From assembly GCA_009746045.1 (NCBI GenBank), contig RPFO01000643.1, positions 57,501 through 119,500 of the forward strand: DNA of 62,000 nucleotides. Reading direction: 5' to 3'. Both the position numbers and the translations under genes were made by a program. A model generated the notes under the pieces. That model saw nothing but the letters and a program-made list of their open reading frames with translations. It had not been told where the DNA came from and did not search any database. This document shows, in pieces, positions 22,609-34,436 of the stretch. The stretch's first letter is position 1, and each line of letters starts with the position of its first letter. This DNA comes from Mesostigma viride (taxonomy: Eukaryota; Streptophyta; Mesostigmatophyceae; Mesostigmatales; Mesostigmataceae).

Positions 22609-25600
22609 ATGGCGTCCGCTGTTAGCCTCGTCTCTGTTACCTCCTGCATGCCGCTGCGTGCGGCGTGCAACGCGCGTTCCTGCCAAGCTCCACGCACGAT
22701 GGCACGCCGGTCGGCAATTACTCAAGCGGCTAATGGCTGGGCGAATGCCCGCTTCGGCTCGCGTGGCACCGCAAAGGCCATGGAATTATGCGTCCCAAAG
22801 CTGGGCCAGTCAGCACCTCGAGGTCCCCTGACCGCCCGTTGCAATATCCAGGAAGTGCCCGCTAAGACGGCCTATGAGATGACGAAGAAGGGTGCCATCT
22901 ACCTAGACGTCAGGACCGTCGAGGAGTTTAAGCAAAGTGCACCTGTAGGTGCCATCAATATCCCGTAAGTGCGGCAACACGTTGGAAGTCAATCCAATTT
23001 CGAGCATGCTATGCATTTGGTAGACCCTCTCCATCTCCATGGCGTCAGTGCGGCTACCCAGGTAGCTTCCCTTCGTGGGAATGCTCTTGTGTCCCGTAAC
23101 CCTGGGCAATCCACCATTCGTTTGCTTGCAAGGCATGCATCCCGATGCCTGTGCTCTGTGAATGCCCACGCCTGCATTGATTGGATACACCGATCAAGCA
23201 TGGGGATGTGCCGGAAGCAAGTACCGCGCCTTGCTGCGTGTTTTCATGTCCCTGTCGCCCTTCTTGTGATTCGTGCGCACCCCTACTACGTTTCATAGCA
23301 AGAACCAGTTGCATTTTATGATGCTATAGGTGGTATGGGCCTTCCTAGAGATAGTACTCGCAACACAATGAATGTGGTTATCTACCCATGCTCCCAGAAT
23401 AAAACCTGGCAACATAACATAGACTGTGCGATGCAGCTAGGCCGTTTCTTCATTTGGTTTGATTACCCACTGGAGCAGTTTATATATAGACTTCACACAT
23501 GACTTCACGGATGGTTACACAGATGAGTTCGCACATGATTACACACATGACTCCCCACACCGGGAAGCCTACCTAACCCATCATGCACTTAATCCATCGG
23601 CCCATATAGTCAGGGAGGAGAGAGAGGGTGTTTCACGCAGGCATTCCCAGGAAAACCGATGTGTTACAACTTAGCACCTTTGGAGCAGGTCGCACCTGCG
23701 TCTGCAGCTCAGTGCGGTGTTGTGTTCTGGGTCTTCAGTAAAGTCTGGGGAACCCAGACTTGTTTCACGCAGGCATTCCTAGGCATACCAGTTTAAACTG
23801 AGCACATTTAGAGTAGGATGTGCCTCTGTCCCCTAATCAAGTGTTGTTTGTTGGGGGGCATGGCAGGGCGGAGTGTTACTAGTGTCGGATAGCATGGCAG
23901 GGCAGAGTGTTACTAGGGCAGAGTATTCTAGTATCTCATTAATTTCACAACAGTGCTCCTGAGCTAGTATTTTATTGTGCTTCTTTCTCGGCTGTTCGCA
24001 TGATGAGTTCCACGTCCGCCATGGCGTGCACTGTGCTTTCTCGCATCCGGCACAACATGATGCTCGCATCCCATTTGGCCTGCCCGCTTGACGCAGTGAG
24101 AGGAGCTAGGGCTCCCTCCCTCCTTCTGGTCGTGTGCAGGGGTTGCATGTTCCTTTATTGGTACCCACGTGACGCCGTCTGTATGCTTTAAATTCATGGC
24201 TCGCATCCGGCACAACATTATCGCCAGCCAACCCCCAAGCACAATGTCCCGCATTCGCGCCGTTCTTGCTCTATCTCTGCACTGTCTCTGCAGCTAGCTA
24301 TTTACATCCATTTACACTCATTGATGTCCACACTCATTGATATCTAATCTAGTTGGCATTAGACGTGCTTACCCAGTTTTACCATTTCCAACCTGACCTG
24401 GGATGCTGTCGATCGCAACCTAACCTATGGCCCATCCTGTCAATCGCGCCCTGTGATGTGGGGGGTCGTTCCCGCTCTTTCGGGGTCTGTGCGGCCCACG
24501 TGGGCACCACTTGTCGGCCGCCCCCTGCCAGGGTGATGAACAAGGGCCCCATGGGCATGCAGCCCAACCCAGACTTCCTCGCGGCGGTGCGTGCTGTTGT
24601 GCCGTGCAGCTAGAATTACAAGCCTTGAAGCCCAGCACTTTGATTGTGGTTGCCGTGCGAAGTGGCTGCGTGCGCCACTGGTCGCCATGCCCATGCCGCC
24701 ATGCCACGTGTTTTCGTCGATTCTCTGTTTTGATGTCGTCATTGCCGTGGTTGCTGTTGTTGTCTGTGTTGCCATCCATCGATGTCACTGCTGGTCTTCT
24801 TGGCATGGGGAGCATGGGGGGCATGCGGGTCATGGGGGGCATTCTCGTGACCATCGCCATTTTTCATCCTTGTCTTTGTGTCTCCATCGTTGTGTTATCG
24901 TTATTGTTGTAATTGGGTAGTTGCGCAGTCGCTGATCGGCACTTGCCATGTAGGGGGGGTTATCCCGTCTGCCCTTCTCACACAAGCAAGGAAAGTTCTC
25001 TCGTTTTAAGAAGAGAGTTGCGCATGTTTGTGTTTCTTTCGTTTGACTTTGGGCACATGAGGCTGCTACTGTCAGTCAACACCTGCAAGAACGCATAGGA
25101 TAGGGAGGGGGAAGGGGGTGGGGGGAAGAAGGGCGGGGGGGGGGGCAGGGGGATGGGGAGAGATGGGGGGGAAAAGCGGTCTGTTTGCCATGTGTTGTTC
25201 TTCAAGTAATCCCGGTGCTCTCTCACTAATGAGACCAGCTGTGTTGACCAGCTGTGTTGTTTTTTGTTTATTTTTCGTGAAGGGCTTGACACACATGCCC
25301 CTGTTGGTTCGAACTTGGAAAAGGAAACTTTTTTATTCCAAATGGAGTCACTGGTTCGCATCTCATGGAAAGGCTTGCTGTTTGCAGAGCGTTCATCGGG
25401 GATGGCTGGAGCTGATCTCCCTCCATTGGGAAGTGAGGGAGATTAGCTCCAAGGGCAGGGGCAGAAAAATGGAGCACTAAGTGCGAGGCAGGGGGTGGGA
25501 CAAGAGGAGGAGCGCTGCGTGTGAGGCAAGAGGGGGCGCCAGAGGAGCGCTGCGTGTGAGGCAAGAGGGGGCGCAAGAGGAGCGCTGCGTGTGAGGCAAG

Positions 25601-27354
25601 AGGGGGCGCAAGAGGAGCGCTGCGTGTGAGGCAAGGAGGTGGGACAAGAGGAGTGTGCAAGGTAGGGCCTCTCTTTCCACTCATCCTTGGCCCGCGCACC
25701 GTGTTTGCAGCATAGTAAACACTTTTATCCCTTTCTCCGTCCCTTCTCCCCTCAACTTTTCTGCTTCTCCTCTCCTCTCCTTTGTCCAGTCCCCCCCTGC
25801 CCTCTTGCCCTCCTGCCCTCCTGCCCTCCTGCCCTCCTGCCCTCCTGCCCTCCTGCCCTCCTGCCCTCCTGCCCTCCTGCCCTCCTGCCCTCCTGCCCTC
25901 CTGCCCTCCTGCCCTCCTGCCCTCCTGCCCTCCTGCCCTCCTGCCCTCCTGCCCTCCTGCCCTCCTGCCCTCCTGCACTCCTGCACTCCTGCACTCCTGC
26001 ACTCCTGCACTCCTGCACTCCTGCACTCCTGCACTCCTGCACTCCTGCACTCCTGCACTCCTGCACTCCTGCACTCCTGCACTCCTGCACTCCTGCACTC
26101 CTGCACTCCTGCACTCCTGCACTCCTGCACTCCTGCACTCCTGCACTCCTGCACTCCTGCACTCCTGCACTCCTGCACTCCTGCACTCCTGCACTCCTGC
26201 ACTCCTGCACTCCTGCACTCCTGCACTCCTGCACTCCTGCACTCCTGCACTCCTGCACTCCTGCACTCCTGCACTCCTGCACTCCTGCACTCCTGCACTC
26301 CTGCACTCCTGCACTCCTGCACTCCTGCACTCCTGCACTCCTGCACTCCTGCACTCCTGCACTCCTGCACTCCTGCACTCCTGCACTCCTGCACTCCTGC
26401 ACTCCTGCACTCCTGCACTCCTGCACTCCTGCACTCCTGCACTCCTGCACTCCTGCACTCCTGCACTCCTGCACTCCTGCACTCCTGCACTCCTGCACTC
26501 CTGCACTCCTGCACTCCTGCACTCCTGCACTCCTGCACTCCTGCACTCCTGCACTCCTGCACTCCTGCACTCCTGCACTCCTGCACTCCTGCACTCCTGC
26601 ACTCCTGCACTCCTGCACTCCTGCACTCCTGCACTCCTGCACTCCTGCACTCCTGCACTCCTGCACTCCTGCACTCCTGCACTCCTGCACTCCTGCACTC
26701 CTGCACTCCTGCACTCCTGCACTCCTGCACTCCTGCACTCCTGCACTCCTGCACTCCTGCACTCCTGCACTCCTGCACTCCTGCACTCCTGCACTCCTGC
26801 ACTCCTGCCCTCCTGCACTCCTGCACTCCTGCACTCCTGCACTCCTGCACTCCTGCACTCCTGCCCTCCTGCCCTCCTGCCCTCCTGCCCTCCTGCCCTC
26901 CTGCCCTCCTGCCCTCCTGCCCTCCTGCCCTCCTGCCCTCCTGCCCTCCTGCCCTCCTGCCCTCCTGCCCTCCTGCCCTCCTGCCCTCCTGCCCTCCTGC
27001 CCTCCTGCCCTCCTGCCCTCCTGCCCTCCTGCCCTCCTGCCCTCCTGCCCTCCTGCCCTCCTGCTCTCCTGCTCTCCTGCTCTCCTGCCCTCCTACCTTC
27101 CTACCCACCTCACCTCCTCACCTCCTCACCTCCCCCCTTCCTTCCCTCCTCTCCCCCCCTGCATCCTCCCCCCTCAGGTGAACAAGCGGTTCCCTGACAA
27201 GACGGTGGACCTCGTTGTCGGCTGCCTGAGCGGCAGGCGCTCCCAAACCGCCATCGCCATCATGCAGCAGGCCGAGTTCACGTCACTCGTGAACGTTGAG
27301 GGGGGCTTTACCGCTTGGAGCGGGTCGGGGCTCCCGGTGGAGGTTCCAAAGTGA
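22609..27354 (+). CDS. Plastid-type rhodanese (sulfurtransferase) domain protein, three exons
   Basis: Exons are 22609-22964, 24532-24586 and 27178-27354. Donors are GTAAGT and GTGCGT, acceptors are CCAG and CTCAG, and phases 2 and 0 match; the product is 195 residues. Residues 1 to about 80 are Ser/Ala/Arg-rich with few acidic residues, like a chloroplast transit peptide. The single rhodanese domain follows: EVPAKTAYEMTKKGAIYLDV, RTVEEF and GAINIP in exon 1, a short middle exon reading MNKGPMGMQPNPDFLAA, then exon 3 with the active-site loop GCLSGRRS (catalytic Cys, C-x4-R) and EGGFTAWSGSGLPVE. Family members transfer sulfane sulfur from donors such as thiosulfate; the substrate here is unknown. 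Layout resembles plant single-domain STR/SEN1-type proteins. Intron 2 (2.6 kb) is filled with minisatellite. A copy of exons 2-3 lies at 42874-44743. Confidence 0.9.
25515..25650. repeat. ~37-bp minisatellite in rhodanese intron 2
   Basis: Four units containing GCGCTGCGTGTGAGGCAAGA and GGGGGCGCAAGAGGA. A rearranged version is present in the second copy at 43820-43990. Confidence 0.85.
25798..27095. repeat. 10-bp minisatellite, ~129 units in ordered variant blocks
   Basis: Near-perfect decamers in blocks: CTCCTGCCCT (25.80-25.97 kb), CTCCTGCACT (25.98-26.80 kb, over 80 identical units), one CTCCTGCCCT unit at about 26.81 kb, CACT again to 26.86 kb, CCCT to 27.06 kb, then CTCT. It ends 80 bp before the exon 3 acceptor. 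The homologous intron at 44.14-44.51 kb has only the CCCT type plus a few CCGG variants, so the CACT block expanded after the duplication. Large Cys/Pro/Leu frames on both strands are artefacts of the repeat. Confidence 0.95.
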
Positions 27355-27602
27355 AGCAATTGAACATTCTACTAGTAGAATACAAGTATTGAATTAAAAC
27401 CACGGTCAGTTCAAACATGCTACATCGGCCATTATGATCAATGTCGGGACTGTAGGGCTCTCCACGATGTGGGCCACTGAGATGCAATACTTGGCTGATG
27501 GCCACTAATGCCTAGCTCACCCACCCACACAAGTGACCCAAACTGCCAAACAAACAAACGAACAGCAAAAAAACCTAACAAACAAACAATTGTCATGATT
27601 GC

Positions 27603-27800
27603 CGCTCCCAGGTGTACGCACTTCGATTTGCGAATCCGCACCCAATGCAAACAGTGAGCTTAGACTAGAGTTGGCTTGATGTTGTAGATAGATTAGACTG
27701 GTAGGAATCTGTGTCCCCATCCATCCATCCATCCATCCATCGGGTTAATGCTCCGTGACTCCCCAATGGGAGCACGAGTCTAATTAATTGATTAATGCAA
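27603..27800 (+). mobile_element. Retroposon-like unit with 3' hairpin and TTAA tail
   Basis: About 190 bp repeated at 49578-49795. It starts in CGCTCCCAGGTGTACGCACT, passes a (CATC)n run, then a CGTG-A-CTCCC-CAAC-GGGAG-CACG stem-loop and a TTAATTGATTAA tail. The same 3' hairpin occurs on other repeats in the window. The 5' boundary is uncertain because both copies lie inside the larger duplication. Confidence 0.55.
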
Positions 27801-27998
27801 CCGGTGCTCAGGAGACATATGTAGTCTATGTGTAAATCATAATACAACGTTAGCAATTTAGTACCTCTTAAATCATTGATAAGGGCCATTTTTTCATGAT
27901 CACCGACTAGCACGAGACCAAATTCAATTTCAATATCAATTTTAACTCGGACGGCCGACTTAGTCCGAATCATTTTTATATTAAATCACCGGCATACG

Positions 27999-28066
27999 AT
28001 CGAAAAATCACCGGCACGACCAACGGGAGCACGAGTCTAATTAATTAATTAATTAATATCGAAAAA
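27999..28066 (+). mobile_element. 50-bp retroposon tip with 9-bp target-site duplication
   Basis: ATCGAAAAA occurs at 27999-28007 and 28058-28066. Between them is only the end of the hairpin family (AACGGGAGCACGAGTCTAAT and TTAA repeats). The second block-A copy lacks the insert near 54903, giving an empty site. Confidence 0.8.
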
Positions 28067-28192
28067 GGCCGGATCAAAAGGAGACAGCCAGCGCACTAGG
28101 CCAGAAATCGGGAGAATCCGGACCATGGTAGCTCGAGCCTGCCGTTATCTTTTCCGTGTTTTCAAGTCGTTCAGGATGAATGGAGATGGCAA

Positions 28193-28467
28193 TGTCTATT
28201 CTGATCAGACACTCCGCAAAGGTGAAAACCTTTGCGTTCAGTGCCGGGCCGCGGAAAACGCGGAAAACGCGATCTACAAATGAATCCGACCTGAATCGAA
28301 CTGGGGACCTCTCGCACCAAATTTTGCTGACAGTAGGACGGACGTCTCCGGTTACCATGGCATCGCCAACTTACACCTACAGTCATCCGCAAAATTTCTC
28401 CTGTCCGGGGAGTGATGCAAGCCTTTCGGATTTGGTACTAGATAAATCACTCGAGATCTGTGTCTAT
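28193..28467 (-). mobile_element. SINE-like element, copy 1, with TSD TGTCTAT and an empty site
   Basis: The element (28200-28460) is flanked by TGTCTAT at 28193-28199 and 28461-28467. The duplicate block has TGTGTAT only, near 55051, and no insert. Read on the minus strand it contains GTTCGATTC (complement of 28293-28301), a match to the Pol III B-box consensus GWTCRANNC, preceded by TAAGTTGG, which resembles the end of an A box. It ends with a CGCAAAGGT-ACCTTTGCG hairpin and CTGATCAGA. Related copies are at 48475 and 52547. Confidence 0.85.
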
Positions 28468-30989
28468 AGCCTTAAACTTACATACTCGACTTCTCCGTCA
28501 AATCTTATCGACCAGGTTTCGAAACAACCCATGAACGCCGCACGTAGATGCAGATCCAACGGAGCAAACGACGTCACGACCGACGCGGCGCCAACTCGCC
28601 TCGATTCCATTCTTGCGAGCCAGTTTACAACGTCGCGTACCCGAGCCCAGTTCCATGTAACGTGAGATGTAAAATCCGCTTTTCAGACTGGGAATTGTGT
28701 CCAATACCGTCGTGCAGAACCACCGATGCACCAACAACAAAAACAACGCCGTGCAGCTGGACACAGCGCCGCGTCGTTCCGCATCCTTACTGGCTGCCCT
28801 TCTGCTGTTCCGCGGACCCGCGACCTTCCTTTTGCATAGCTTTGCGCGAAACTTTGAGATTGGAAATACAAAATTTTATTCTTTCACCGACTGATAAACA
28901 CATAGACTGCGTTACATGAGCATGCATGTCGCGTACGTCTAGCTAGTGTACATCCTGGATTGACCGGATATGGAACATAGACGATGCTGTAGCCGGAAAT
29001 ATGTGTATAATTGTCTGTGTTATAATTGATCAATGACGCAACCACTGTATGCCATTAATTTAATTACTCATTAATTAAATTATTAATAGACACGTGACTG
29101 CGTCACGTGATCATAAGTCCTCAGTGGGAGGGGAACATGGGATGGAATGGATGATGTAAGCTATCTAGGTCCTACTTACAGGGTTGTGGGCACCACGGCC
29201 CGAATCCCTATGAATGCCATACGCGGTCACACGCAAAGCCCCCACAGACTTGGGGGGGTTCTCCTTCATCACTACTTGCCATCTATCCTTGCGTACCATC
29301 TGCCTCCATATTACAGACAAACCAGGAGGCTGCCCGGGTGTGAGCCCGTCACGTCTAGGGTAGCACATGTCCATATGCCGAGTCTATCACGAAAAGTCCA
29401 CGGTCATTACTCATAAGTAACTCAAAATGAGGTTGGCTTTTCATTGCAATACTAGTTTGTGTGAGGGATTCCTGAATCAGTTTTGTTGCAGCTATCGACC
29501 GACCTTCAAAACCTGTGAGAAGCAAGTGGATTTCAGAACGGCAAGGCAACTTTTGTATCCACGGAATCCCATAGGGAGAAAGCCAGTCAGGAAGATGGCA
29601 TGGACGTCCCGAGAGCATTGGTACACAGCTATAATTGAAAAGCCTGGTGGATACCAAGGCTCGCTTTTCTACAACTGGGCACTTGCAGCCACTAGCCTTG
29701 GCCTAGCTATGTCCTGGCAATCTAGCGTTTAGCAGCGTTTAGCAAACTAGAAAAGCAAGACGAGAGGACACTCTCTATAAGACGTCTATGATGAGTGAAG
29801 CAAAGGCTGGGCACACGCTTTCACACCGCACCTTCAATGTCTGGAACCGTTTAATTCAGGCTTTTGGAAAGTTCATGATGGTCCAGCTGTTCTCGCGCAA
29901 AGCGGATGTTCTTGTCTACGGCTCTCACTGACACGGTTAGTTCTGGAATCGGACTCTGCAGCTCGCTGAGCTAGTCGCCCCCGCGCCAACAGCGCTGGTC
30001 ATGCTCGAACGATGACATCGGTTGGTTCGCTCGGAAAGATGACAGGTGCAGCCGGGAAAACAGAAACAGGCGCTGCTATTCTTGCTGTCGTAACTTTTCT
30101 GGTGTTGGGAATGCAGGATCTAGCTGAATGCATTGACACGGTTAGCATGTACGTGGCATGGAGAATGTCAAGGTCGGCATTCTTTGTGGCTTCCTCTCCA
30201 GAAAACACAAGCAAACGCAAATATTGACGGCTTTCCCTTACGAGGCTTCTCGCAATCCCGTGTGCAACGTTGCGACTGCCTGAGGCTCGATGACCGACTG
30301 TGAATGGGTTGACTGGATCCGGGCGCGTGATATGATACCTAAAGTAATTTGCTTGCACTTGACATTGGGTTAGCGTAGTATTGCAGACTTGAGTAGTCTA
30401 GTGTAGCTAGACTACTCAAGAAGCCAGCGGGTCCCACTAGTAGGGGATAAAATCCGTTAATCCATCCATACAACCATCCACCGAATTTGTTCACGAATTT
30501 GCAAGCGTAAGGGTGAGGTTCTTCCGAAAATTGGCTCCGCCGTCACGCCGCCGTAAGCTTACGGAGTTTCAACGGGCAAGTTGCAAACACGCACTTTTTT
30601 TTGCTACTGTATGCTGTATCGGTGCCAGTCAGTGAACGCACCCCGGACTTGCTAATTCCCCAAACTGCCACGTCACAATTCCCGGCTTGCGCCCCAGCTG
30701 CAGCCAGTCACGTGCCCCAGCAGACACGTGTGGATATCTTGACTTGTGAGTTGTGACTCGACTGGGCCGTGCATGGTCTGCGAAGGCAGCTCTTGGATTG
30801 CTGCATCGGCCCGCATACATCTGTCCCGTGCTGGAGAGAAGGAGGCCATGCCTGTCGTTTTGTTAAACCGCGATATTTTGCGGCTTTATCATGTCTTGCG
30901 TCGGTACTCGATTGCGCGGATAGAATGGCTCTTGTTCACTTGGTCTTTTAGAGTTAAGTACTTCCGAGGCCGCCAAGCAAGCGGTAGCG
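28468..30989. other. Block A upstream region, no supported gene
   Basis: Several frames of 60-120 codons exist on both strands. In the 119-codon minus frame at 29999-30358, I count about nine base differences from the second block copy, of which about seven change the amino acid. That is what unconstrained DNA would show. The stretch includes TTAATTAA runs, CACGTGACTGCGTCACGTG (29092) and a palindrome at 30388. It should contain the promoter of the gene at 30990. Confidence 0.5.
30388..30420. repeat. 14-bp inverted repeat with short loop
   Basis: CTTGAGTAGTCTAG, a 5-base spacer, then CTAGACTACTCAAG. In the duplicate block it is a 34-bp perfect palindrome (56969-57002). Confidence 0.85.
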
Positions 30990-33501
30990 ATGGCGTCAAG
31001 TGGAGTTTCTCCTTGTTGCTCCTCAGTATCTGTCGTTTCAAAGTGGAGCACATGCGCTTTGGTGCGATCTACTGGCGTGCGGAGCAAGCCATGCGCGCTG
31101 CGGCAGGGCCGACCGTCGCAATTGCAGGGTCGCATTTGTACGCCGTCTGGGCTCTTCAAGCAGCAACGGGCCTTGATTCCCGTATCCTTTTCACGGAAGC
31201 AAGGTACGTTTGTTGCTAAGCAGCTATGTGCCACCGCGGACTGTCCATCCTTTCCTTGCATTTGCTTTCTTCATGCATGGTAATGAAAGCTAGCCATTCA
31301 TCGACTTGAATACCCGTTTGAAGAGGGCCGGCGATGGGAATCTGTTTGGTAACTCTGGGGCAAAAATGTTTCATCCCAGTAATTTTTCGTTGGCACCAAC
31401 TCTAGGTAACGTCTTCAACCTGTGGGCTGTGTGGCTTCGGCTTGTCTTGAACGCCTCTTGCTGCCATTATACCATCCCCCGACATCCAGGGGGTGCGCGC
31501 AGTGTGCATGCGGCCATGGCATCGGCTGAGAAGTGCTTCACCCCGGGTGACGACCCACGGGGTGTGGGCAAGATTCGAGTTACGCCGGATGGAAGGGTTG
31601 CTATTCAGGACTTCATCGCGTGCGTCTTGTACACATCTGTTGATGGGACATCAAAACTGTCTGCACGTGACATGAGCAGCAAAATGTGCACGAGTATCTT
31701 GGAGCGACACCCAGAGTTTGTGGTTGACACTTTTCCATTTTCGCGGAGGGGGAGTAAGACCCGGGTCGTCACATTCGCACAACTGCAGGCGGTGGTATGT
31801 GAATTGCCATTCCTGCAGGAAGATTTTCAAAACTGTGTCAAGAACGCATCTTCTTGGGATGAACTCAAGGGCATCCTCTTATCCCAATCAAGCCAAAAGA
31901 CCAAGTGGCGCTGGTTGGAGGAAGATTTCCAGCAAGAGATGGAGCTGGCCACGGATGACCGAAGGGGTCCCACCGTCAACGACGACCCACGGGGTGTGGG
32001 CAAGATTCGAGTTACGCCCGGTGGAAGGATTTCTGTTATCGACGCAATAACGTACCTTCTCTACTTGAATCCCGATGGAACACCGAAGCCACGTGCGCGT
32101 GATGCGGCTGGGGCAAGGCTCAGTTCCTATTTGAAGCGACACCCGGGAGTCTGTTTTGAACGTTTTCGATTTCCAGGGTTTGTTGGAGGACACGGCAACC
32201 CGGTTGCCACGGTTGCAGAATTGAAGGACATTCTTTGTTATTTGGTAGTCCAAAACTACGATTTGGTAACCTCCATCAGAAATGCCTCTACATGGGGTGT
32301 GCTCGAGAGCATCATCTTAGCCAATCCAAGCAAATGTGTGCAGTACACTTTAACGGAGAAAGACATTAAACAGCGCCTTGCCGCGGAGCTGGGAGCGCAG
32401 ATGGAAGTTCGCTGCAAATTTGGAGTTATCGACATTCTGTCCGAAAAAGCAAAGTTCCTCATGGAAGTGAAAGTGTCTTCAGCCTGGATGGAAGCCTTGG
32501 GTCAGTTGCTTGTTTACGGGTCTGAATACCCGGACTATGAGAAGCGGATGCACCTGTTTACAACTCCTAGAACTGCTCCGCTTTACGAGTCTCACCTTCT
32601 GGCTATGAAGGAAGTTTGTGACATGCATGGGATTGAGATCACCCTTGAAGAGAATGTTGAGGTCCGTCCTAGTCTCGATGAGAAGGTCATGCCAGCGTCA
32701 TCCGACATGGAGATTTCAGGTGATGGGGGAAGTTTTACGTTGGACCGTGCCCCACAGAATGCGGAAGAGATTCGCGTGACGCCTGACGGGATGATTTCTG
32801 TTTACGATGCACTATCATTCCTGTACTCGAATTTCAATGGGAATTTGAAGCGGGGGAGTGCGCTTAAAATGGCCCGTCAAGCCTTGTTGTGTTTCAAGAA
32901 GCAACACCCGGAGGTTGCCATCGGATACTTCAATTTTTCAAGGGCGCAGGGGCGGGAGACCCCAGTTGCCACGTTTGCAGTATTGAAGGCGATTCTTTGT
33001 GATTTGCCCAACCTTCATTACAATTTGGTGACCTCTATAAAGAGCGGAACTACATGGTATGATCTGAAGGGCATCCTCACAACACAATCAAGCCGAGGGA
33101 GGAGGCGAAAGTCGATGGAAAGAGACATCCAACAGCGCCTTGCCGGGGAGCTGGGGGGGCAGATGGAAGTTCGCTGCAAACACGGAGTTATCGACATTCT
33201 TGTCAAAGCTGAAAAGGTCATCGTGGAATTGAAGGAGTTCTCAGCCTGGATGGAAGCCTTGGGCCAACTGCTTGCTTACGGGTCTGAATACCCTGACTAT
33301 AAGAAGCGGATGCACCTGTTCATGACTTCTAGGTCCCCTCGTCTTTTCTCATCACGCCTTGTGTCCATGAAGAGGATTTGCCGTGCTCTCGGGATCGAAA
33401 TAAGTCTCGAGCCGGAGAGTGTCATACACCGCCTTCAACAGGACGATGCGGATATGCTGGTGTCCAGCACCGAGGTCGCGGGCGAAACAGGTGTGGTATG
33501 A
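30990..33501 (+). CDS. Leader peptide + three A domains + two PD-(D/E)XK nuclease-like domains
   Basis: Two-exon model: 30990-31203 (ATG in GCGATGG; donor AAG|GTACGT) and 31490-33501 (acceptor ATCCAG), phase 1 at the joint, 741 residues. Residues 1-71 contain no Asp or Glu and many Ser, Arg and Cys, like an organelle transit peptide. Then come A1 (about 91-190), A2 (about 245-345), nuclease 1 (about 365-455), A3 (about 495-600) and nuclease 2 (about 620-710). A domains share IRVTPDGRISVIDAI, NPDGT, LKRHPE, FPG and TPVAT-LK-IL. Nuclease domains keep the expected residues: E377, D386, E397-x-K399, Q410, and E631, D640, E651-x-K653, Q664, each followed by a YGSEYPDY-KRMHLF segment. PD-(D/E)XK modules of this GVIDIL/EVK/GQ type occur in fungal and large-virus proteins; A domains resemble uncharacterised repeated modules of some protists. 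Both family links are from memory. Exon 2 alone could start at ATG 31516. Function unknown; DNA recognition plus cleavage is inference. Confidence 0.75.
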
Positions 33502-34328
33502 ACTAGGAGGCTGGCGCTGCTTGTTGCATTGGTACTTAAGTGCAGGCTTCAACTTCCCACCATGCGGTTTTCAACGTCATGTGTGTTCCATCACGCGGTT
33601 TCTGACTTCAGCTGTGCTTTGGTTGTCTTGCATATCCTGGTTTACCAGGATGTGCCATCGTTCAATTTGGAAATCATTTGCACGCTTGATAAGCATTTAT
33701 AACATGGTACAGTTTTTGTGTTAGTCATTGCACATGAAGTAGTGCACATGGCCCTTTGCGCGCAGGGTGTTGAAGCTCGAATATTGAAGTTTACACTTGT
33801 AATTGCCGGCATGCTGTGTGTCACCCACGTACGCAAGCACCCATTTGATCCCCAGTCGGCTTGCGGGGGTGGGGCATCACCCTAACTTTGCTTTGTAGCG
33901 CTCAAGGTTCACTGAACGACCTGTTAACCCTCCTGTTACTGTATACGTGTTGCGATGCCACCAGTTAGGGGCATGCGCCGAAACGATGTAACTTTTTTAC
34001 GAGCCCAGCCGCACCCGTGCGCCCGCCCGCCCGTCGCGCACCTTCCTGCCCTCACGCCTTTCTGCCTACCGACCGGCATAAGTTCCATTTACGCTTTGCT
34101 GGTTTGTGACAGCAAGAAATGCTCTTCAAGAAAAAAAAATATATTACTATGGACTGCTCATTCCTTGCATGTGATTTCTAAAAATGAGCAATATCACTCA
34201 GCCATGAATTGATTTGACGGATACCCGATTGGAGGCAAGATTAGCAATAGCAAGTTGTCAATGTGAGTTTGCTGGTGTTTCCACTGAAGTTATCATCGTT
34301 CGTATCTCATCATGGGTTGTTTTATCAT

Positions 34329-34335
34329 TATAAAA
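34329..34335 (+). promoter_or_regulatory. TATA box candidate
   Basis: TATAAAA about 108 bp before the ATG at 34437, preserved in the duplicate at 61217-61223. With a start site some 30 bp downstream, it would drive the single A-domain gene on its own. Confidence 0.4.
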
Positions 34336-34436
34336 GCTATGTAATTGACAGAAGCATGACTTGGGATTTTTTGGAACGCCTTGTTTTCTTGCAATACCAT
34401 CCAATTACAGCGGGTGAGCGCAATCTGCAGGCAGCG

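Noticed and set aside
25655-27354. Frames of 370-555 codons on both strands
   Set aside because: They are produced by the 10-bp minisatellite, which leaves all frames open; only the last 177 bases are a real exon.
28293-28301. tRNA gene
   Set aside because: Only the B-box-like part is tRNA-like; no cloverleaf could be folded, and it lies inside a mobile repeat.
29999-30358. 119-codon minus-strand frame conserved in both blocks
   Set aside because: About seven of nine differences change the amino acid; conservation reflects recent duplication only.
30746-31219. 157-codon frame overlapping the leader exon
   Set aside because: In this frame two of the three base differences between copies within the leader exon are non-synonymous; the overlapping leader frame has two of three silent and an ideal splice donor.
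31306-31489. N-terminal extension of the nuclease exon from TTG 31306
   Set aside because: No ATG at the start, and the second copy has a 4-bp indel just upstream; the stretch fits the intron between leader and exon 2.
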